10,980 nucleotides of DNA from Chlamydiota bacterium (GTDB lineage: Bacteria > Chlamydiota > Chlamydiia > Chlamydiales > Rhabdochlamydiaceae). The notes beneath the pieces were generated by a model that ran no database searches, was not told the origin of the DNA, and was given only the letters and a program-made list of their open reading frames with translations. Positions 5,983-10,980 of the stretch are shown piece by piece. The stretch lies in assembly GCA_023269365.1 (NCBI GenBank), contig JAHFTN010000044.1, positions 1 through 10,980 on the forward strand, in the 5' to 3' direction. Every line of letters begins with the position of its first letter. Position 1 is the stretch's first letter. The translations under genes and the position numbers were made by a program.

Positions 5983-6549
5983 ATGGGTTTACAAGCAGAT
6001 CGATGGATTCGTGAAAGGGCAGAAAATGAGGGGATGATTGAACCCTTCGAGCCAGAGCAGGTGCGCTCTATCAATGGAAATAAGGTGATCAGTTACGGAC
6101 TTTCTAGCTATGGATATGACTTGCGTGTCGCAAGAGAATTTAAAGTGTTTACAAATATGTATAGCTCCCTCATAGATCCCAAAGATTTCAATGAGCAGGC
6201 CTTTGTCCACATCGAGGCAGATACCTGCATCATTCCCCCTAATTCCTTTGCGCTCGCTCGCAGTGTAGAGTATTTTAGAATCCCTCGCAATGTTTTGACG
6301 ATCTGTATTGGAAAATCGACTTATGCTCGTTGCGGGATCATTGTGAACGTGACCCCGTTTGAGCCGGAATGGGAGGGGTACGTCACCTTAGAAATCTCTA
6401 ATACCACCCCGCTTCCCGCTAAAATTTATGCCAATGAGGGACTTGCTCAAGTCCTTTTTTATACAGGAGCTGAAGAGTGTGAAGTGTCGTATGCAGATCG
6501 AGGAGGTAAATATATGAGGCAAACGGGAATTACGCTCCCTGTTTCTTAA
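5983..6549 (+). CDS. dcd: dCTP deaminase
   Basis: A 188-residue protein that deaminates dCTP to dUTP, feeding dTMP synthesis through dUTPase and thymidylate synthase; it acts as a cytoplasmic homotrimer. Diagnostic segments are YGLSSYGYDLRV (38-49), the nucleotide-binding GKSTYARCGI (110-119), NVTPFEPEWEGYVTLEISNT with the catalytic glutamate at about 137, the EGLAQVLF strand (152-159), and the closing GGKYMRQTGITLP that covers the active site. Length matches the family (188-195). GAGG at 5972-5975 lies seven bases before the ATG, supporting the start. It is divergent from ruvB and is the first gene of the rightward run. The 49-base gap to the next gene is AT-rich, so a second promoter there is possible. 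Confidence 0.96.
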   Translation: MGLQADRWIRERAENEGMIEPFEPEQVRSINGNKVISYGLSSYGYDLRVAREFKVFTNMYSSLIDPKDFNEQAFVHIEADTCIIPPNSFALARSVEYFRIPRNVLTICIGKSTYARCGIIVNVTPFEPEWEGYVTLEISNTTPLPAKIYANEGLAQVLFYTGAEECEVSYADRGGKYMRQTGITLPVS

Positions 6550-6598
6550 TTGCTTTGATTTAAAAATAAAAATACGCTAATTAAATAATAAAGTACCT

Positions 6599-6955
6599 AT
6601 GAACAGTGTGAAGTTTGTGTCAGATGAACGGGAAGTGTTGATAGATAAGCCCTCTAAAAAGGGGATCCTCTCTCAGAATTGGTGGGTGATTCTCTTTGCT
6701 GCAGCCTGTGGTGTTGTCTATTCGAGCTCTATGCAAAAAAAGCAGCTTGTCATCGCTTCTCTAGACCAGCGCCTAGAAGCTTTGAGAGAAGAGAAAACTC
6801 AACTACTCGAGCAGAATCAAGAGTTACAACTTCAGATTCACAGCCAGAGCGACCCCGCATGGATCCAGTTGACGCTTATGAAGGGATTGGGCCTTGTCCC
6901 CGAGGGGCAATCGAAAGTGTATTTCTATAATGAGCCTCCTTCTGTACCCAGGTAA
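6599..6955 (+). CDS. FtsB/DivIC-like septum-formation membrane protein
   Basis: A 118-residue bitopic protein. It has a short cytoplasmic N-terminus with basic residues, one transmembrane helix at about 28-45 (WWVILFAAACGVVYSSS), a coiled coil at about 48-83 rich in Leu, Glu and Gln (LDQRLEALREEKTQLLEQN), and a small C-terminal domain DPAWIQLTLMKGLGLVPEGQSKVYF. The latter corresponds to the 'DP-x-(Y/W)-I-E...LGLV-PGE' end of the septum formation initiator (FtsB/DivIC/FtsL) family. Such proteins bridge the divisome and peptidoglycan synthases. The size fits the family; which member it replaces is unclear. No good Shine-Dalgarno precedes the ATG, and no better start exists before the membrane helix. 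Its TAA stop overlaps the next gene's ATG (TAATG), so the two are translationally coupled. Confidence 0.75.
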   Translation: MNSVKFVSDEREVLIDKPSKKGILSQNWWVILFAAACGVVYSSSMQKKQLVIASLDQRLEALREEKTQLLEQNQELQLQIHSQSDPAWIQLTLMKGLGLVPEGQSKVYFYNEPPSVPR

Positions 6956-8208
6956 TGCCCTTGTTGATCGTTCTCATTTTTCTTCTCCTCTTTCTTCTTA
7001 GCTCTTCTGCCTTTTTTTCCTCGTCGGAAGTGGCTCTATTTTCCCTCTCTTCTCCGAAGGTAAAAGCTTTTAAAGCAGATGAAGACAAGCGTAAGCAGCT
7101 GATTGCCAAATTGCTCTCCTCCCCTCGTGATCTGCTCGTCACTTTGCTCATGTTCAATACTCTGATCAACATTTTGATTCAGAATGTCACCTCGAGTCTA
7201 TTCGGAGATTTTTCAGGATGGGGAGTGAATATCGGGGTCCCTTTGGCCTTAACTCTTATTTTTGGAGATGTGCTCCCCAAATCAATGGGGCTATCTCAAA
7301 ATGTAGCGATCTCGTATCGAGTCGCTTCGATCCTCGATCTGTTGCAGCGCTACACACTGCCATTTAGAAAAGTGCTCATCGCTGTGACAGGAGTGGTGTC
7401 TCGGGGTTGTTTTTTCTTTTTAAAGCCGGAAGAAGAGATCTCGCTAGACGAGCTTCAGCACGCTTTAAAAACATCTCGCAAGGACGGGGTCTTAAATGGG
7501 GATGAGGCGGAGTTGATCCGCGGATATCTACTATTACAAGAATCTCAAGTGAAAGAGGTAATGCGCCCAAGAGAAGAGGTCCTTTTCTATGGGATGCAGG
7601 AGAATTTATCAAAACTTGTCCACCTCTTTGTCGATCAAGAGTGTTCCCGCCTTCCCGTCTGCAAGACGGGTTTAGACGATGTGATTGGGGTCATGACAAG
7701 TCAGCTCTACTTTGTATACAAAGAAAATGTGCAAAAAAATACCGATCTATTGCCCCTTTTGAAAAAACCCTTTTTCGTTCCGGAGGGGATGTGCGCAGAA
7801 ACTCTTTTAAGTCAGATGTATGAAAGGGAAGAATCTTTAGCTCTCGTTGTCGATGAGTATGGGTCGGTTTCAGGACTGATAGCTCTAGAGGATTTGGTGG
7901 AAAAGGTGGTAGGGGAAATTGCCGACGCTCGGGATGTAAAAAATCGATTTACACGCTCCGGTGATGAGGTGATCATCGCCAGCGGAAAAATGGAGCTCTC
8001 TGAATTCGAAGAACTCTTCGGCACTCCCTTTTTTAGCGAAAATAACATGGTTACCGTGGGAGGGTGGCTCACAGAGCAGTGGGGAGATATTCCCAAAACG
8101 GGAACCAAGGTGATTCTTCAAGGCTTTTTCTTTCATGTCCTTGCTGCAGATTTAAAACGAGTGCGCCGGATCTACATTCGCAAACTAAAACCTAAGGAGG
8201 GTGTTTGA
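6955..8208 (+). CDS. CNNM/CBS-domain membrane protein (CorC/HlyC family), first of pair
   Basis: The 417 residues are arranged as an N-terminal CNNM (DUF21) membrane region with hydrophobic segments near 2-22, 58-78, 90-108 and 134-156, a CBS pair at about 200-325, and a CorC/HlyC domain at about 336-412. Family marks include FSSSEVALFSLS (21-32), FGDVLPKS (103-110, the family's G-E/D-xxPK), VMRPREEV (202-209), and LALVVDEYGSVSGLIALEDLVEKVVGEI (295-322) with the intact VDEYG. CNNM/CorC proteins take part in Mg2+ (and Co2+) export; the chlamydial copies are often labelled hemolysin TlyC-like, without good evidence of hemolysis. ATG overlaps the TAA of the FtsB-like gene, with AGG just upstream. 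The TGA overlaps the TTG of the second paralogue, so the three genes are almost certainly cotranscribed. Confidence 0.88.
   Translation: MPLLIVLIFLLLFLLSSSAFFSSSEVALFSLSSPKVKAFKADEDKRKQLIAKLLSSPRDLLVTLLMFNTLINILIQNVTSSLFGDFSGWGVNIGVPLALTLIFGDVLPKSMGLSQNVAISYRVASILDLLQRYTLPFRKVLIAVTGVVSRGCFFFLKPEEEISLDELQHALKTSRKDGVLNGDEAELIRGYLLLQESQVKEVMRPREEVLFYGMQENLSKLVHLFVDQECSRLPVCKTGLDDVIGVMTSQLYFVYKENVQKNTDLLPLLKKPFFVPEGMCAETLLSQMYEREESLALVVDEYGSVSGLIALEDLVEKVVGEIADARDVKNRFTRSGDEVIIASGKMELSEFEELFGTPFFSENNMVTVGGWLTEQWGDIPKTGTKVILQGFFFHVLAADLKRVRRIYIRKLKPKEGV
8194..8207 (+). promoter_or_regulatory. Strong ribosome site deciding a TTG start
   Basis: AAGGAGG (8194-8200) is followed by four bases and TTG (8205-8207), which shares bases with the TGA stop of the preceding gene (TTGA). 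There is no ATG or GTG in frame nearby, and the product starting here has the expected hydrophobic N-terminus. The GTG at 8201 is in another frame. Confidence 0.7.
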
Positions 8209-9449
8209 GTCCTTCTTGGAAATTTTTCATTTTAATGATCCTCATCTCCCTTGTCACGCAAGCCTTTTTTGCGATGGTGGAGATGGCATGCGTTTCTTTC
8301 AATAAAGTCAGACTTCAATACTATGTCAGTCATAAGAACCGCAGAGCCCTATGGCTCTCCCATCTGCTTCACCACCCCGCCTTTTTATTTGGGACAACCC
8401 TCATTGGTGTCAACACTTCGTTAATCGTAGGATCTGAGTGCGCACGCCGCTTCTACGACTCTTTAGGGCTCAACCCCGACCTAGCCCCTCTCTCTCAAGT
8501 TGCCCTTGTCCTCATCTTTGCTGAGCTCTCTCCTCTATTTGCCGGCCGCCGCTATGCAGAACATGTGGCGATGCTCGGCATCCCTTTTCTCTTTTTCTTT
8601 TCCCTTCTGTTTCGTCCCCTCACTTGGGGACTAGATCTTCTTTGTGTCGGCGTGGGAAAACTCTTGGGAAAACCCGTAATTTCTGGTGCCTACTTGTCGA
8701 GAGAAGAGTTGCAAAAGATGATTGAAGAAAAAGAAGACGCTATTACAACAGAGCAAGGCTCAAGAAAATTTAACTCTATTATTGCCAATATTTTCACCCT
8801 CAAGAATAAGACGGTAAAAGACCTCATGCAGCCCCTAACACATGTCCCCATCGTCCCTTCCTTTTGCACCGTGGGGGAGATGCGCAGAGTTGTGCAAAAC
8901 AAAAAAGTTGCCTTTCTTCCGATTTACCATAGAGAAGCACAAAACATCATCAGTATCGCCTATCCAAGAGACCTCCTTCGCCATTCTGATAATAAGAGAA
9001 TTAAAGATGTTGCACGTCAGCCCTGGTTTATTACAGAAGACAGCTCCATTATACTCATTTTAAAGCAATTTAGACGCAATAATCAGAGTGTCTCTATCGT
9101 GCTTAACAATAAAGGGGTTGCGACAGGGATCCTCACTCTTGATGAGATTGTGGATGAGATTTTTGGAAGGTCGGATACGTGGAACTCTTTTGAACAAATG
9201 GTCCCCAGAGCCCACCATGTCGTTCTCGACCGCTCCTTTCCTGCTGATACCCTTCTCGCTGAGTTTAACGAGCAATTCCGTGTCAATCTGAGTTATCAGG
9301 ATGCTAAAACCCTAGAAGAGGTGATGATCCAAGCTCTCGGCCACCGCCCCGCCAAAGGGGAGTCGCTCCGGATCGATCAGTTTGAGCTCACCGTCGAAGA
9401 AGACCCCTTCCTCGGTGAGAAGACGATTCAAGTCTGCACAGTTTTTTAA
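8205..9449 (+). CDS. CNNM/CBS-domain membrane protein, second and divergent member of pair
   Basis: The 414 residues have the same layout as the preceding protein: hydrophobic segments near 6-30, 58-78, 95-112 and 122-150, a CBS pair at about 204-322, and a CorC/HlyC-like end at about 328-412. Its key motifs are worn. The membrane motif reads AELSPLFAGRRYAE (106-119), where relatives have a Pro-Lys (GE-xxPK), and the second CBS reads VSIVLNNKGVATGILTLDEIVDEIFG (296-321), with LNNKG in place of VDEYG. Start is TTG with a strong AAGGAGG. The stop of gene one and start of gene two overlap, so equal expression and a heteromeric complex are plausible, the second subunit perhaps having lost nucleotide or ion binding. 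Tandem CNNM-type genes also occur in pathogenic Chlamydia. The ion transported is not visible from the sequence. No clear terminator follows. Confidence 0.85.
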   Translation: MSPSWKFFILMILISLVTQAFFAMVEMACVSFNKVRLQYYVSHKNRRALWLSHLLHHPAFLFGTTLIGVNTSLIVGSECARRFYDSLGLNPDLAPLSQVALVLIFAELSPLFAGRRYAEHVAMLGIPFLFFFSLLFRPLTWGLDLLCVGVGKLLGKPVISGAYLSREELQKMIEEKEDAITTEQGSRKFNSIIANIFTLKNKTVKDLMQPLTHVPIVPSFCTVGEMRRVVQNKKVAFLPIYHREAQNIISIAYPRDLLRHSDNKRIKDVARQPWFITEDSSIILILKQFRRNNQSVSIVLNNKGVATGILTLDEIVDEIFGRSDTWNSFEQMVPRAHHVVLDRSFPADTLLAEFNEQFRVNLSYQDAKTLEEVMIQALGHRPAKGESLRIDQFELTVEEDPFLGEKTIQVCTVF

Positions 9450-9747
9450 ACTCGACTTTGCGGATAGGTTCATACGCCCAAAAACCTGTTCTCAAAAATT
9501 CAAAAAATCACTTCGGGAGCTGCTGCATGGGAAAAATGTTTCTTGAATACCGTTTCAATATCGTGATACACTCAGCGCGGCTGACTACTTCAGTTTTTAA
9601 ATGGCTGCGACTTTGCCAAATTGATCCTCCTTGTCGCCCTTGCTGAATAAGCCACCATTAATAAAAGGGCCTCGTAAGAAGCTCGTGCCATAAAGCCAGG
9701 AGGCTTTAGACGCTTTAATTGCCTCCACCAATGGATACAAGTCCAGT
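9450..9747. other. Intergenic stretch, possibly decayed or repeated sequence
   Basis: Nearly 300 bases with no intact gene I would defend. On the minus strand two short frames look partly protein-like. One reads LDLYPLVEAIKASKASWLYG... and ends ...KGDKEDQFGKVAAI (stop near 9597); the other reads YHDIETVFKKHFSHAAAPEVIF around 9490-9560 and then hits a stop that a one-base shift would remove. This may be an old pseudogene or a dispersed noncoding repeat. GGAGGC and GCCTCC (about 9699-9726) form a small hairpin upstream of the next gene. No promoter was identified with confidence. Confidence 0.4.
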
Positions 9748-10923
9748 ATGAATTTAATCTCAACAGAAAGCTCACAGAGCAACGACAAGCCATCTTCGCT
9801 TGGAAGTTTTAAAACACTTAATTTTAATGTATTTCAGGAAATTTTAAGAGGTTTGACCTGCCTAGATGCGCTTAGACTAGTTTCTCTCGTGTGTAAAACA
9901 ATCCGAGAGGGTTCCCTTGATGGAACAAACGCTTTTCTAACCATCGTTAAAATGGAGTTGTACTGCCTTCGAATACCGAATATCCCCACGACAATGCTAA
10001 CTATGCAATCCACTTTAACCAAAAATGCTTTTGCAGAGCATTTCCGGTCTGCGTCCCCCCCCGTCTTACAAGAAATTAGACGAGCATTAAATGGCAGAAA
10101 CTCCCCGTTTTTCGTCTACATCGCCCCAATGCTGGTCTTACTTAGAGAAGACGTTTTTACAGCGCGACAAGAAAATAACTCTCAGAAACTAGTATCCCTC
10201 TCAAGACAAGAGCCTGATATCCCAAAAGCCCTCGAAATCGCTAAATTAATTTCAGACGAGAATGGAAGAAACTATGCACTAGGAGAACTCTCAGAAAGAG
10301 TGCAAGATATCCCAAAAGCCCTCGAAATCATTAAATTAATTTCACGCGAGAATGAAAGAAACTGGAAACTAAGAGAACTCTCAAAAAGAGTGCAAGATAT
10401 CCCAAAAGCCCTCGAAATCATTAAATTAATTTCATGCGAGAATAAAAGAAACCGTGCACTAGAAGAACTCTCAGAAAGAGTACGCGATATCCCAAAAGCC
10501 CTCGAAATCATTAAATTAATTTCATGCGAGAATGAAAGAAACCGTGCACTAGAATTCCTCTCAATAAAAGAGCCCAATAAAGCAAAAGCCCTCGAAATCT
10601 TCAAATTAATTTCAGACGAGAAGATCAAAGATCTTGTAATAACATTCATTGTAATACAAGAGCTCAATAATGCAAAAGTCCTCGAAATCGCTCAATTAAT
10701 TTCAGACGAGAAGATCAGAAACATTGTACTGGAAATTCTCTTAAGAAAAGAGCCTAATAAAGAAAAAGCCTTCAAAATCGCTCTGTTAATTTTACAAGAG
10801 TCTAAAAAAAACATAACAGCCTCTAAAAACATGGAAAATGAACGCTATGAATCATTTCTACGTGAAGAAATAAATTATTTCGAGCAATGGCCAGCAGCTC
10901 CCGTTAGCCGTTGTGTTTTATAA
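9748..10923 (+). CDS. F-box-like protein with seven 30-residue helical repeats
   Basis: The protein has 391 residues. Residues 24-53 (LNFNVFQEILRGLTCLDALR... then LVSLVCKTIREG) fit the F-box pattern: LP/F-x2-hhxxIhxxL, then LxxLRhVC+xW-like, with Ile in place of Trp. Residues 157-366 are seven tandem 30-residue repeats, consensus D-I-P-K-A-L-E-I-x-K-L-I-S-x-E-N-x-R-N-x-A-L-x-E-L-S-x-R-V-x, predicted as paired helices resembling TPR-like solenoids. Copies 1-4 are nearly identical, 5-7 are diverged (NKAKALEIFKL, NNAKVLEIAQL, NKEKAFKIALL). There is no signal peptide or membrane segment. F-box proteins bind Skp1 of eukaryotic SCF ubiquitin ligases, and environmental chlamydiae encode many, so this is probably a translocated host-directed effector with the repeats choosing the target. 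The gene is visibly more AT-rich than its neighbours and has no clear ribosome site. The F-box call is by pattern and is moderate. Confidence 0.75.
   Translation: MNLISTESSQSNDKPSSLGSFKTLNFNVFQEILRGLTCLDALRLVSLVCKTIREGSLDGTNAFLTIVKMELYCLRIPNIPTTMLTMQSTLTKNAFAEHFRSASPPVLQEIRRALNGRNSPFFVYIAPMLVLLREDVFTARQENNSQKLVSLSRQEPDIPKALEIAKLISDENGRNYALGELSERVQDIPKALEIIKLISRENERNWKLRELSKRVQDIPKALEIIKLISCENKRNRALEELSERVRDIPKALEIIKLISCENERNRALEFLSIKEPNKAKALEIFKLISDEKIKDLVITFIVIQELNNAKVLEIAQLISDEKIRNIVLEILLRKEPNKEKAFKIALLILQESKKNITASKNMENERYESFLREEINYFEQWPAAPVSRCVL
10216..10845 (+). repeat. Seven tandem 90-bp coding repeats
   Basis: The unit begins GATATCCCAAAAGCCCTCGA at 10216 and recurs every 90 bases (10306, 10396, 10486). 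Diverged units follow at 10576, 10666 and 10756, the last fading after about 10800. The first four copies differ at few positions, pointing to recent tandem duplication or gene conversion. Period and frame agree, so copy-number change would preserve the reading frame. Confidence 0.9.
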
Positions 10924-10937
10924 TAAAGAGGTTGTAT

Positions 10938-10980
10938 ATGATTTCCCAGAGACAGGCTCTGTACACGACAATTTTTTTCC
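10938..10980 (+). CDS. Probable start of a further gene, cut by the right edge
   Basis: ATG at 10938 is preceded by AGAGG eight bases upstream and follows the stop of the F-box gene by 14 bases. Only MISQRQALYTTIFF is visible, too little to identify. The spacing suggests cotranscription with the F-box-like gene. Confidence 0.4.
   Translation, partial: MISQRQALYTTIFF

Noticed and set aside
6550..6598. Promoter in the AT-rich gap between dcd and the FtsB-like gene
   Set aside because: Several -35-like TTG words exist, but no -10 box with good spacing and match, so it cannot be supported.
6876..7172. Minus-strand 98-codon open frame and the other antisense frames within ruvB, dcd, spoIID and the CNNM genes
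   Set aside because: They are shadows of well-supported genes, with no independent start signals or family motifs.
9429..9448. Terminator after the second CNNM gene (AGAC...GTCT followed by T-run)
   Set aside because: Only a four-base stem lying inside the coding sequence; too weak to call.
10272..10667. Minus-strand 131-codon open frame inside the repeats
   Set aside because: It is a mirror frame of the 90-bp tandem repeats; its apparent repetitiveness is inherited from the sense gene.

Overview
The window reads as a chromosomal segment of a chlamydia-like bacterium (phylum Chlamydiota, probably one of the amoeba-associated 'environmental' families). This is an inference from gene content: a ruvB/dcd neighbourhood, a SpoIID-type glycan hydrolase with a signal peptide, two tandem CNNM/CBS 'hemolysin-like' proteins, a Legionella/Planctomycetes-type (BBP7-like) outer-membrane barrel, and an F-box-like protein with helical repeats of the kind used as host-directed effectors. 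The family cannot be fixed from the sequence alone.

Layout. (1) 1-1394, minus strand: a long open frame that runs off the left edge. It encodes at least 464 residues of an unrecognised protein and has a good promoter just upstream. (2) 1623-2591, plus: an outer-membrane beta-barrel protein. It converges on a 4.5S/SRP RNA gene (2692-2597, minus), whose U-tract overlaps the porin-like gene's stop codon. (3) 3249-2746, minus: the wreck of a zeta-toxin-like P-loop kinase gene. The first 30 codons with Walker A survive, and so do roughly 80 C-terminal codons with a frameshift. The middle is gone, and a 176-bp element with perfect 34-bp terminal inverted repeats and TA ends sits at the break. (4) 5513-3314, minus: ruvB followed one base later by spoIID, ending at a GC-rich hairpin.

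(5) 5514-5982: a divergent intergenic region between ruvB and dcd filled by two different long palindromes (83 bp and 162 bp). (6) 5983-9449, plus: dcd, then a tightly packed set made of a small FtsB/DivIC-like septal protein and two CNNM/CBS proteins with overlapping stop/start codons (TAATG and TTGA). (7) 9450-9747: no convincing intact gene; it may hold decayed or repeated sequence. (8) 9748-10923, plus: an AT-rich gene for an F-box-like protein with seven 30-residue repeats. A further gene probably starts at 10938 and runs off the right edge.

The housekeeping part combines Holliday-junction branch migration (RuvB), septal peptidoglycan remodelling (SpoIID, FtsB-like), pyrimidine deoxynucleotide supply (Dcd) and probable Mg2+ homeostasis (CNNM pair). 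The accessory part (decayed toxin gene, palindromic elements, F-box repeat protein) is where gene flux and possible novelty lie. The most notable points are the element-disrupted toxin gene, the two palindromes between ruvB and dcd, the Glu-to-Gln change at the expected catalytic position of SpoIID, and the near-identical repeats of the F-box protein.
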